Source: Chromatiales bacterium (GTDB lineage Bacteria > Pseudomonadota > Gammaproteobacteria > JACCYU01). From it: a stretch of 8,351 nt of DNA. The first letter of the stretch is position 1. Each line of letters begins with the position of its first letter. Of the stretch, positions 1 to 6,222 are shown one piece after another. The notes under the pieces are model-generated. The model was not told the origin of the DNA. It did no database searches and saw nothing but the letters and a program-made list of their open reading frames with translations. A program made the position numbers and the translations under genes. The stretch is taken from NCBI GenBank assembly GCA_031177845.1, contig JAPSGG010000044.1, positions 1 to 8,351 on the forward strand. The letters run 5' to 3'.

Positions 1-1
1 C

Positions 2-544
2 TTGAAGAAGTTGCCTGGTCACCTCGCACAGATGGCCATGTTCGCAGTGAATACTGGGTGCCGAGACAGCGAGATCTGCAATCTGCGATGGGACTGGGAA
101 GTGAAGGTGCCTGAGTTGGATACGACCGCGTTCATCGTTCCGGGACAGCATGTGAAGAACGGGGACGACCGCCTGATTGTGCTAAACCGGATTGCTAGCT
201 CTGTCGTTGATGCACAGCGCGGGAGACATCCCACACACGTGTTCTCATATAAGGGGAAACCACTCGCACGGATGCTAAGTAGTGGATGGCGGTGTGCTAG
301 GAAAAGCGCCGGTTTACCTCAAGTCAGGGTGCATGACCTCAAGCACACCTTCGGCCGTCGACTAAGGGCCGCGGGAGTGAGCTTTGAGGACCGGCAGGAC
401 CTGCTCGGACATCGATCTGGCAGGATCACGACACACTACTCAGCCGCCGAGCTGTCGAGACTCATCGAAGCGGCGAACAGTGTGTGCGATCGCGGAAATG
501 GAAAGCCCGAGCTGGTCGTGATGCGGCGACTCAACGCTAGTTAG
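2..544 (+). CDS. Tyrosine recombinase (phage/island integrase), C-terminal catalytic domain, 5' end outside window
   Basis: Catalytic domain of a tyrosine site-specific recombinase, which cuts and rejoins DNA through a phosphotyrosine link to insert or excise a mobile element. Visible catalytic positions in the 180-residue reading: box I Arg21 (NTGCRDSEICNLRW), beta-hairpin Lys52 (VKNGDD), box II His111 (HDLKHTF), His137 (LLGH) and nucleophile Tyr146 (THYSA). The usual second box II arginine is Lys114 here. Family members usually exceed 300 residues, so the SAM-like core-binding domain and true start lie left of the window; the TTG at position 2 is only the first start-like codon. The gene points at tRNA-Lys and stops 62 bases short of its 3' end, which suggests the integrase of an island inserted there. 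The reading frame is intact to its stop; activity cannot be judged from half a protein. Confidence 0.9.
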   Translation: MKKLPGHLAQMAMFAVNTGCRDSEICNLRWDWEVKVPELDTTAFIVPGQHVKNGDDRLIVLNRIASSVVDAQRGRHPTHVFSYKGKPLARMLSSGWRCARKSAGLPQVRVHDLKHTFGRRLRAAGVSFEDRQDLLGHRSGRITTHYSAAELSRLIEAANSVCDRGNGKPELVVMRRLNAS

Positions 545-606
545 TCCCGCAAAACTTCCGCAGGAAATTAGGAATCCAATGATGGATGAGGTAAGTGCTT
601 GTTTAA

Positions 607-631
607 TGGTGGGCCGTGTAGGATTCGAACC
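607..631. other. Probable island attachment site at the 3' end of tRNA-Lys
   Basis: Inferred. Tyrosine recombinases of genomic islands commonly recombine in the 3' part of a tRNA gene, and an integrase gene ends 62 bases away on the left. The likely core covers the T arm, 3' acceptor strand and CCA. The tRNA is intact, as expected when the incoming element restores the gene's 3' end. The matching direct repeat should lie at the far end of the island, left of this window, so the core limits cannot be set here. Confidence 0.5.
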
Positions 632-682
632 TACGACCAACGGATTAAAAGTCCGCTGCTCTACCAGCTGAGCTAACGGCCC
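607..682 (-). tRNA. tRNA-Lys (anticodon UUU)
   Basis: On the minus strand the sequence folds into a standard 76-base cloverleaf with encoded CCA. The 7-bp acceptor stem pairs GGGCCGT (676-682) with ACGGCCC (611-617), followed by discriminator A and CCA (607-609). The anticodon loop is CUUUUAA (645-651), giving anticodon UUU (647-649). The T arm carries the invariant GGTTCGAATCC and the D arm AGCTCAGCTGGTAGAGC. The body closely resembles gammaproteobacterial tRNA-Lys. It lies downstream of queC and msrB on the same strand. Its 3' end faces the integrase gene, the usual arrangement when a tRNA serves as an integration site. Confidence 0.98.
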
Positions 683-742
683 AATGCCTAAAATTTTTCT
701 AGCCATCCCTGGCGAAGCGAAGGAACTCTACTAAACGCCAGC

Positions 743-760
743 CCGTACCTCCGTGTACGG
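743..760. repeat. Small inverted repeat (6-bp arms)
   Basis: CCGTAC (743-748) and GTACGG (755-760) pair around a 6-base loop, ten bases from the stronger hairpin at 770-800. No T run follows on either strand, so it is not a terminator by itself. Function unknown. Confidence 0.35.
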
Positions 761-769
761 TCGTTCGCC

Positions 770-800
770 GGGAAAACGACACATTAAGTGTCGTTTTCTC
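770..800. terminator. Candidate bidirectional intrinsic terminator upstream of tRNA-Lys
   Basis: Perfect 11-bp inverted repeat: GAAAACGACAC (772-782), loop ATTAA, GTGTCGTTTTC (788-798), extendable by a G-U and a G-C pair to 770-800. The CGACAC/GTGTCG core is flanked by AAAA on one side and TTTT on the other, so each strand's transcript would have a GC stem followed by a short U run. It could stop leftward transcripts from msrB before tRNA-Lys. It lies about 290 bases past the msrB stop, which is far for a dedicated terminator, and the U run is only four bases long. Confidence 0.5.
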
Positions 801-1088
801 CTCCGGCTCACCCAGCTGCGCTAACGACCCGGAAGCCCGGCAGAAAAAGGCCGTCTATATTAATGGCTCAGGCGTTAATCGCAAGGAGATTGTACGATTT
901 GGAAAGACCTCAGGGCCCCGCGCGTGGCCGAAGCTTTCGATGCATAAAGCTTTTGGGGTACATCGGCTGGAAACCCGCTCGACAGGGCATCGCAATAAGC
1001 GGTTCCCAGAGCTGGGCGCGGACCTGAGATCTATGTCGCCTCTGGCGTATGTGATCCCGCCAGACGAAGCTTTGCTGAAGTTTTGGAG

Positions 1089-1610
1089 TTACGCGTTTTC
1101 AGCCGGAACGAAGTCCAGCGCTACGCCGTTATTGCACCACCGCTGGCCAGTGGGTTGCGGCCCGTCATCGAACACGTGTCCTTGATGGCCACCGCAGCGC
1201 GCGCAGTGGTATTCGGTGCGCGGAATGAACAGCAAATAATCCTGCTTGGTTTCTACGTGCTCTTTAATGGCCGTGTAGAAGCTCGGCCATCCGGTGCCGC
1301 TCTCATACTTCCACTCCGACTTGAACAGCGGCAGCGCGCAGCCCGCGCAGACATAAGTGCCTGGACGTTTTTCCTCGTTTAAAGGGCTGGAGCCGGGCCG
1401 TTCCGTTCCCTCCTGCCGCAACACATAGAATTCCTCTTTTGTCAGCAGCTTCCGCCACTCTTCTTCCGATCGATGGATTTTTCCCACCGCGCTGGATGAC
1501 TTCGAATCTACCACGTTCGACGGCTTCTGGCCGCCGGCGATCAGGCTGCGCCAAGCCAGTGGGAGCACCGATACAGCGGCAGCGCCCGCCAAAAAACGAC
1601 GCCTATTCAT
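1089..1610 (-). CDS. msrB: Peptide-methionine (R)-S-oxide reductase MsrB, Tat-exported
   Basis: Reduces methionine-R-sulfoxide in oxidised proteins. The 173 residues begin MNRRRFLAGAAA, a twin-arginine signal followed by a hydrophobic stretch, so the folded enzyme is probably exported to the periplasm or membrane-anchored. The MsrB domain runs from about residue 46 to 168. Structural zinc ligands are Cys88/Cys91 (CAGC) and Cys136/Cys139 (CARC). GTGWPSF (105-111) and GHVFDDGPQPTG are typical, and the catalytic cysteine is Cys159 in RWCNN. Where many MsrBs have the resolving cysteine (GCGWPSF) this one has Thr106, so recycling probably relies on thioredoxin-like partners directly or another cysteine. 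The ATG at 1608-1610 has GGAG nine bases upstream. It lies 89 bases downstream of queC on the same strand; co-transcription is possible but not shown. Confidence 0.95.
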   Translation of the reverse strand: MNRRRFLAGAAAVSVLPLAWRSLIAGGQKPSNVVDSKSSSAVGKIHRSEEEWRKLLTKEEFYVLRQEGTERPGSSPLNEEKRPGTYVCAGCALPLFKSEWKYESGTGWPSFYTAIKEHVETKQDYLLFIPRTEYHCARCGGHQGHVFDDGPQPTGQRWCNNGVALDFVPAENA

Positions 1611-1699
1611 TGATTAAATCTCCAGCTTGTTGTGGTATCAGTTAGACGATGCTGGACATAATCCGTTCGCGCTTAATGACTTAAATGGCGCTGATGCCG

Positions 1700-2380
1700 C
1701 TATCGATAAGCGGTCGGATCCGCGATACCGGCGTCCAAGAAGCCCTTGGCACGAAACCGGCAGGCGTCGCACTTACCGCAGGCCCTACCCTCTTCGTCGG
1801 CCGCGTAGCACGATACAGTCAGCGCGTAATCGACGCCCAGCTCCGCCCCGCGGCGGATGATGTCTGTCTTGGTCAAATCAATGAGCGGTGCGTGTATGCG
1901 AAACCGGTCTCCTTCGACGCCGGCCTTGGTGGCGAGATTGGCAAGCCGCTGGAAGACCGCAATGAACTCTGGGCGGCAGTCCGGGTAGCCAGAGTAATCC
2001 ACCGCATTCACACCGATGAAGATGTCCCGCGCGGCCAACACCTCCGCCCACCCTAACGCGATCGATAGAAAAACGGTGTTGCGCGCCGGCACGTAGGTGA
2101 GCGGAATGCCTTCGGTGGGATGGTCCGGAACGGCAAGTGAGCAGTCGGTCAGCGCGGAACCACCAAAGGCGGACAGTTCAAGCGGAAAGATGCGGTGTTC
2201 GGCCGCACCCAATTGTCTGGCGACGCGCTGCGCAGCGTCGAGTTCCGCCGAATGCCGCTGGCCATAGCGGAAGGTTAACGCGCGACAGTCAAAGCCAGCG
2301 TGGCGGGCGATGGCCAGCACGGTCGCGGAATCTAATCCGCCGGACAAAAGCACAACAGCCTTAGGTTGCTGACTGACCAC
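1700..2380 (-). CDS. queC: 7-cyano-7-deazaguanine (preQ0) synthase QueC
   Basis: ATP-dependent ligase that converts 7-carboxy-7-deazaguanine and ammonia to preQ0, the precursor of queuosine in the tRNA wobble position. The 226 residues match the family length. The PP-loop SGGLDS is at 13-18, the substrate-pocket motif [13 protein letters not shown] at 125-137, and the C-terminal zinc site is Cys191, Cys201, Cys204 and Cys207 (CGKCDAC). The start taken is GTG at 2378-2380 with a G-rich stretch upstream; it gives the usual short lead before the PP-loop. The upstream ATG at about 2394 is in another frame. The substrate-making enzyme QueE is encoded just upstream, beyond a 304-base repeat-rich gap. 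A short hairpin (1697-1713) spans the stop codon but lacks a T run. Confidence 0.97.
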   Translation of the reverse strand: MVSQQPKAVVLLSGGLDSATVLAIARHAGFDCRALTFRYGQRHSAELDAAQRVARQLGAAEHRIFPLELSAFGGSALTDCSLAVPDHPTEGIPLTYVPARNTVFLSIALGWAEVLAARDIFIGVNAVDYSGYPDCRPEFIAVFQRLANLATKAGVEGDRFRIHAPLIDLTKTDIIRRGAELGVDYALTVSCYAADEEGRACGKCDACRFRAKGFLDAGIADPTAYR

Positions 2381-2684
2381 TGGGGAGCCCCCATGCCGCT
2401 AGCACTGGTGGTGTAGACTGCTACGTGTGCGGGAAGCGGTGTCCCTTCGACTTCACTCAGTGCAGACCTCGCCGAGATATGCCCTCGAGCCAGCTCTGTC
2501 CCGACCCTCACCCAAAGGGCAAAGACAGCGTGGTTCACGTCTCCCGGCGGGAGAAGGGACGAGGATAAGGACTGCGCAGCGCAAGAGAGGGATAAGGGCG
2601 ATCAAGAGATCGCTCCTACGTCGAAAAAGCCGGATTTTTCGAGCTGCTCCTTGTTCCGGTGAGCAAAAGTAGTGCATGAGCCTG
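2381..2684. repeat. Repeat mosaic in the queE-queC gap (degenerate REP/MITE-like elements)
   Basis: No gene is supported here. The gap holds four repeat-like pieces side by side. (a) 2443-2460 reads CCCTTCGACTTCACTCAG, close to a CTTCGACTTCGCTCAG-type element dispersed in many bacterial genomes. (b) 2505-2565 contains CCCTCACCC, a TCTCCC-GGC-GGGAGA hairpin (2540-2554) and AAGGGACGAGG, resembling the common CCCTCACCC...CTCTCCC...GGGAGAGGG repeat. (c) 2598-2619, read on the minus strand, is GTAGGAGCGATC-TCTT-GATCGC, matching the style of Pseudomonas-type REP elements (GTAGGAGCG...CTTG...CGC). (d) 2621-2642 is an 8-bp hairpin. Matches are from memory of the families, not from a search. Confidence 0.55.
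2621..2642 (-). terminator. AT-rich hairpin downstream of queE
   Basis: TCGAAAAA (2621-2628) pairs perfectly with TTTTTCGA (2635-2642) around a 6-base loop, 43 bases past the queE stop. It resembles a bidirectional terminator but has a weak, A/T-rich stem with no GC core, so it may only be part of the neighbouring repeat mosaic. If it works, it would separate queC from the tol-pal-queE transcript. Confidence 0.3.
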
Positions 2685-3368
2685 TCAGCGCCCCGGCACG
2701 TCGCCCCAGAGATACTTGTGCAGCTGAATCTGGAATCGCACCGGCAGGCGATCGGCAAGGATCCAGTCGGCCAGCTTACCGGCTTCGAGTTGCCCGAAGC
2801 TGGGTGAAAACAGCACCTCGCAGCGCGCGTTCAACTGGTATTGATCGAGGACTTTCCTAGCCCAGTCATAGTCTTCGCGATCGCAGATCACGAATTTCAC
2901 CTGATCTTGCGACCGCAGGTGATCGATGTTGCCATATCGATTCTTGTCCGCCTGCCCGGAGCCCGGTGTCTTCAGATCCATGACCTTTATGACGCGCTCG
3001 TCCACTGCGGCAATGTCGATGGCGCCGCTGGTCTCAAGGGAAACCTCATAGCCCCTATCGCACAAACGGCTGAGTAGCTTGACGCAGCTCTTCTGCGCGA
3101 GCGGCTCGCCACCCGTAACGGTTACATACCGCGCGCCGAATTCCGCGACCTCGGCGAGAATTTCCATCACCTCCATCCAGCGCCCGCCGTGGAAAGCGTA
3201 CTCGGTATCGCAGTAGCGGCAGCGCAGCGGACAGCCCGTCAGACGCACGAAGGCGGTTGGCAGTCCTACCGAACGTGTCTCGCCTTGCAGGGAATAGAAG
3301 ATCTCGGTGACGCGCAGGCGCTCACGGTCGACCGTCCCCTCAACCGCAACGTGCGCCGGTGTTGACAC
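2685..3368 (-). CDS. queE: 7-carboxy-7-deazaguanine synthase QueE (radical SAM)
   Basis: Radical S-adenosylmethionine enzyme that rearranges 6-carboxy-tetrahydropterin into 7-carboxy-7-deazaguanine, the substrate of QueC. The 227 residues fit the family. The 4Fe-4S cluster is bound by Cys46, Cys50 and Cys53 (CPLRCRYC). YSLQGE at 25-30 and TGGEP at 85-89 are the substrate/SAM motifs, and QIQLHKYLWG near the C terminus is typical of proteobacterial QueE. The start is GTG at 3366-3368, one base after the cpoB stop, with GAGGG about eight bases upstream, so it is probably translated and transcribed with the tol-pal operon. QueD and the tRNA-inserting enzymes are not in the window. Confidence 0.97.
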   Translation of the reverse strand: MSTPAHVAVEGTVDRERLRVTEIFYSLQGETRSVGLPTAFVRLTGCPLRCRYCDTEYAFHGGRWMEVMEILAEVAEFGARYVTVTGGEPLAQKSCVKLLSRLCDRGYEVSLETSGAIDIAAVDERVIKVMDLKTPGSGQADKNRYGNIDHLRSQDQVKFVICDREDYDWARKVLDQYQLNARCEVLFSPSFGQLEAGKLADWILADRLPVRFQIQLHKYLWGDVPGR

Positions 3369-3369
3369 G

Positions 3370-4218
3370 TCAGTGTCCCTCGCGATCCATTCGTTCCAGA
3401 CGGTTTTCCGCCAGCTTGGCGACGGTTGTGTTTGGATAGTGCTGATTGAGCTCGCTCAGCACGGCGCGCGCCTGGTCCCAACGCTGCAACTCGTAATGCG
3501 TGAAACCCAGCTTGAGCTTCGCATCCGGCACCTTGGAACTGGCAGGATATTGCTCGATGACCTTATTAAACTCCGCCGCGGCCTGCTCAAAGTCGCCCGA
3601 AACGTAATTCGCTTCCGCGAGCCAGTATTGGGCATTAGCGGCGTAGTTGCTTTGCGGATAGTCCTTCAGGAATTGGCTGAAGGCCGCGATGGATTCTTTG
3701 TAGCGGCCCTCTTTGAGCAGGTTGAAGGCGCTTCGATAGGCTGCATCGTCCGCGGTCCGCAGCCCCGGCGCCGCAGCGTCTGGCGGCTCACCTCCGGTGA
3801 CCCGCCCGCCACCGGCTGCCGGAGCGGGTAACGGCGGGATATCGTCGGCCGGCTTCTTAGGCATGGAAGGCACCGGCGCCTCGCCCGTAGCGGCGGGTTT
3901 TGCAGTCTCCAGGGCGCGCAAGCGCCGGTCGGTATCCAGATAAAGCTCGCGCTGGCGGTCTTTGATTTCCTCCAGCCCATGCCCAACGCGGTCCGTGGCA
4001 TCCCGCAGGGTCTGTACTTCTCTTTGCAGGGCCTCGATACGCCTCAACATCTCGAGCAGCACCTTGTTGTCCATTATCCCTTCCAGCCGCGTGAGTCGGC
4101 CATCGATATTCGCTAACCGCTGATCCGTCACTGGATCGGCCGCCTCGACGGGCGCCATCAGCGCGACGGCCGCGACTACCGCAGCCGTCATTACGCCCTT
4201 GAGATGCGAAAGGACCAT
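3370..4218 (-). CDS. cpoB: Cell division coordinator CpoB (YbgF), TPR protein of the Tol-Pal system
   Basis: Periplasmic protein that binds TolA and, in E. coli, coordinates peptidoglycan synthesis with outer-membrane constriction. The frame is open back to 4359, but ATG 4216-4218 is chosen. It lies four bases after the pal stop and gives a clean signal peptide (hydrophobic residues 9-22, likely cleavage near VEA-AD at 26-27); the longer form would overlap pal by 137 bases. The product is 282 residues: an N-terminal trimerising coiled coil at about 31-105, with the family pattern RQRELYLDTDRRL; a Pro/Ala/Gly-rich linker at 107-155; and three TPR units at about 160-195, 197-232 and 234-270. 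The ribosome site is weak (GTAGG), which suggests coupling to pal. queE follows after one base. Confidence 0.95.
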   Translation of the reverse strand: MVLSHLKGVMTAAVVAAVALMAPVEAADPVTDQRLANIDGRLTRLEGIMDNKVLLEMLRRIEALQREVQTLRDATDRVGHGLEEIKDRQRELYLDTDRRLRALETAKPAATGEAPVPSMPKKPADDIPPLPAPAAGGGRVTGGEPPDAAAPGLRTADDAAYRSAFNLLKEGRYKESIAAFSQFLKDYPQSNYAANAQYWLAEANYVSGDFEQAAAEFNKVIEQYPASSKVPDAKLKLGFTHYELQRWDQARAVLSELNQHYPNTTVAKLAENRLERMDREGH

Positions 4219-4222
4219 GAAC

Positions 4223-4768
4223 CTACTGGCTACTGCTATACCCACTGCCATACACGATTTCAACGCGCCGGTTGAGCGTCCAGGATGGTTCTTCGTGCCC
4301 GGGCGCCGCAGGTAGCTCTTCACCATAACTGATAATCTCGATCTGATCGTCCAGCACACCCTGAAGTTGCAGCAGACGCCTCACCGACTGCGCACGGCGC
4401 TCTCCCAGCGCCAGGTTATATTCGCGCGAGCCGCGCTCATCGGCATGACCTTCCAGCCGCACCAGGTGGTTCGAGTTATTGGCCAGATACTGTCCGTGCG
4501 CGTTGATGGTTTTCAGTGAATCCGCCTTTACCTGATCGCTGTCATAGTCGAAATAGATAATGCGCTTCGCGAGCGGGCTGTCTGGATCCTGAAGCGGATC
4601 CAACTGAAATTGGTCCTGAGCTTCAAGCCCTGTAGTCTCGCCACCCTCGCCTGGCTCGGCGCCATAGGCGTCCTCCGGCGCAGTCTCCACGGTACCTCGG
4701 CTTGCGCAACCGGTCAGCACCGTCGTCGCGGCGACGAGTATGGCGGCAAACAGCTTACACTTGGTCAT
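4223..4768 (-). CDS. pal: Peptidoglycan-associated lipoprotein Pal
   Basis: Outer-membrane lipoprotein that anchors the membrane to peptidoglycan and is the target of TolB. In the 181 residues, the signal peptide ends in the lipobox LTGC with lipidated Cys21 followed by Ala22, consistent with sorting to the outer membrane. An acidic, flexible linker (30-65) leads to the OmpA-like domain (about 70-174). Asp110 (GHADERG) and Arg125 (GERRAQSV), spaced 15 residues apart, match the residues that bind diaminopimelate in the OmpA family. The ATG at 4766-4768 has an excellent AGGAGA five to six bases upstream. A 140-base gap from tolB contains a hairpin, so pal may be controlled partly on its own. 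cpoB begins four bases after the stop. Confidence 0.98.
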   Translation of the reverse strand: MTKCKLFAAILVAATTVLTGCASRGTVETAPEDAYGAEPGEGGETTGLEAQDQFQLDPLQDPDSPLAKRIIYFDYDSDQVKADSLKTINAHGQYLANNSNHLVRLEGHADERGSREYNLALGERRAQSVRRLLQLQGVLDDQIEIISYGEELPAAPGHEEPSWTLNRRVEIVYGSGYSSSQ

Positions 4769-4793
4769 GAGATTCTCCTACATTCGACAATAT

Positions 4794-4822
4794 AAGAAAC
4801 GTCCTGTACCCCAACCAGGACG
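4794..4822 (-). terminator. Hairpin followed by a T-rich run in the tolB-pal gap
   Basis: On the minus strand CGTCCTG (4816-4822) pairs with CAGGACG (4800-4806) around a 9-base loop and is followed by TTTCTT (4794-4799). It resembles a weak intrinsic terminator or attenuator about 25-50 bases before the pal start. The large loop and interrupted T run make strong termination doubtful. An mRNA-processing or stability hairpin is equally possible. Confidence 0.35.
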
Positions 4823-4908
4823 CAGCCCACCTCAAAAAACAGGATTCCCCAACATCATCTTGTACGGCGCCTGCCAGCGCCCAGCCATGCGCATCGATGC
4901 GGCTACGT

Positions 4909-6222
4909 CTAAGGCTCTTCCGGGAATGGCCCCCACACCGGCTCCCGCACCGCACCTTCCTGCAGTCGAAGCCGCTGATGCACCTGCCCGTCCTCGCTGA
5001 CCGCCGCAAGCACAGCCCGGCCGTCATGGGTGGTGCCGTACATCATCATCGTGCCATTCGGGGCGAAGCTCGGACTCTCGTCCAAGGCACCATCGGTCAA
5101 TACGCGCACCTGCCCTGTATCCAGATCCTGTACCGCGATCTGAAAGCTACGACCCTCACTATGCACCATCGCAATCTGTTGACCGTCCGGCGACACATTG
5201 GCGTCGGCGTTGTAATCACCATAGAACGTCAACCGTTCCGGATTGCCTCCGCTGGCGGAGATTCGATACAGCTGAGGTCGGCCCGTACGGTCAGATGTGA
5301 ACACCAAGGACTGGCCATCCGGCATCCATACCGGCTCCGTATCGATGCTCGAATAGTCGGTGAGGCGCGTCAGTGTATTGCTTGTCAGGTCCAGAATATA
5401 GATGTCAGGATTGCCGTTCTCTGAACGGGTGAGCGCCATCCGCTCGCCATCCGGCGACCACGCGGGCGCGCTGTTCAGCCGGGTCGGGCCCGCGGCGAGC
5501 GTGCGCCTGCCGCCGGCAATCTCCTGTATATAGATCTCTGGCCGCTCGCTCTCGAACGATACGTAGGCGATGCGCTTGCCATCCGGCGACCAGGCCGGTG
5601 ACATCAGCGGCCTGTTCGACGCAAAGATCGTTCGGGGGTTATGGCCATCGTAATCGGCAATCTGCAGGACATAGCGCTCCTTTCCGCCCCCCGCAGTCTG
5701 CGTGCTGATGTAGGCCACCCGAGTGCTGAAGACACCGCGCTTGCCGGTCAGCTCCTCGAATATCAGGTCGCTGATCTTGTGTGCGGCCCTGCGCAGATCG
5801 GCGCGCGTCGTTGGAATGCTATAGCCGATCAGCTGCCGACCGTAGATCGCGTCGAAAAGCTGAAACTGGACGTTGTAACGCCCTTCGGCGACCGCATCGA
5901 GGCTGCCGATGACAATGGTCTCGATGCCCTGATTGCGCCATAACTGGAAATTAATGTCGGCGGCAACTGCAGGACGTTGCGGAAACCGGCGTTCATCCAC
6001 CGGATTGAACAGACCGCTGCTGTGAAGATCACTCTCCACGATGGCGGCAATGTCTTCGGGCGGCCTGACCTCGCCCGGTTCGAGCGCGAACGGCACGACA
6101 GCGATGGGCAGAGCGCCCTCCACACCTTGCGTGATCTCGATCTCCAGCACGGCCTGTGCCCGCGCGGCGAATATCAGTAGGGCCAGCGTGAGCATCACCT
6201 GCGGGAAGGTCTTCAGTCTCAT
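4909..6222 (-). CDS. tolB: Tol-Pal system periplasmic protein TolB
   Basis: Periplasmic beta-propeller that links TolA to Pal during outer-membrane constriction. The product is 437 residues from ATG 6220-6222. A GTG just upstream (6223-6225) would add one residue, but GGAGG at 6227-6231 is only one base from that GTG and four from the ATG, so the ATG fits better. The signal peptide is residues 1-24, ending ARAQA; the mature N terminus VLEIEITQG is the segment that contacts TolA in the family. The N-terminal alpha/beta domain runs to about 160. Five propeller blades follow, marked by WSPDGKRIAYVS, WSPDGERMALTR, WMPDGQSLVFTS, VSPDGQQIAMVH and FAPNGTMMMYGT (about 210, 255, 299, 343 and 386). The start overlaps the tolA stop (TGATG). 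Confidence 0.98.
   Translation of the reverse strand: MRLKTFPQVMLTLALLIFAARAQAVLEIEITQGVEGALPIAVVPFALEPGEVRPPEDIAAIVESDLHSSGLFNPVDERRFPQRPAVAADINFQLWRNQGIETIVIGSLDAVAEGRYNVQFQLFDAIYGRQLIGYSIPTTRADLRRAAHKISDLIFEELTGKRGVFSTRVAYISTQTAGGGKERYVLQIADYDGHNPRTIFASNRPLMSPAWSPDGKRIAYVSFESERPEIYIQEIAGGRRTLAAGPTRLNSAPAWSPDGERMALTRSENGNPDIYILDLTSNTLTRLTDYSSIDTEPVWMPDGQSLVFTSDRTGRPQLYRISASGGNPERLTFYGDYNADANVSPDGQQIAMVHSEGRSFQIAVQDLDTGQVRVLTDGALDESPSFAPNGTMMMYGTTHDGRAVLAAVSEDGQVHQRLRLQEGAVREPVWGPFPEEP

Larger units (their letters stand above)
683..1088. other. 406-base stretch between tRNA-Lys and msrB with no recognisable gene
   Basis: No protein I recognise is encoded here. Short open frames exist on both strands: one plus-strand frame of about 79 codons begins in a hairpin, and the frame after the msrB stop stays open on the minus strand to a TAG at 855-857. 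Neither shows a convincing domain or ribosome binding site. The stretch holds three inverted repeats: 743-760 (6-bp arms), 770-800 (11-bp perfect stem, terminator-like) and 1041-1064 (7-bp arms TCTGGCG/CGCCAGA, 10-base loop, no following T run). It must also hold the tRNA-Lys promoter, but I cannot point to convincing -35/-10 boxes. Confidence 0.6.

Noticed and set aside
440..706. An 88-codon minus-strand frame across tRNA-Lys with the peptide PLAQLVEQRTFNPLVVGSNPT
   Set aside because: This peptide is the well-known false translation of a tRNA gene; the tRNA cloverleaf explains the sequence.
788..1185. Two overlapping plus-strand frames (788-1027 and 940-1185) as possible small genes
   Set aside because: No recognisable domain or Shine-Dalgarno; one starts inside the terminator-like hairpin and the other runs into msrB antisense.
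2381..2440. A preQ1-type riboswitch ahead of queC
   Set aside because: No preQ1 aptamer-like stem-loop with an A-rich tail could be found in the leader.
2453..2758. A 101-codon minus-strand frame in the queE-queC gap
   Set aside because: It is composed of the dispersed-repeat sequence and overlaps the queE end in another frame; the peptide (RREPRCLCPLGEGRDRAG) is typical of translated intergenic repeats.
4219..4359. Extended N terminus of cpoB starting at 4359
   Set aside because: It would overlap pal by 137 bases and bury the signal peptide; ATG 4218 gives normal length and spacing.
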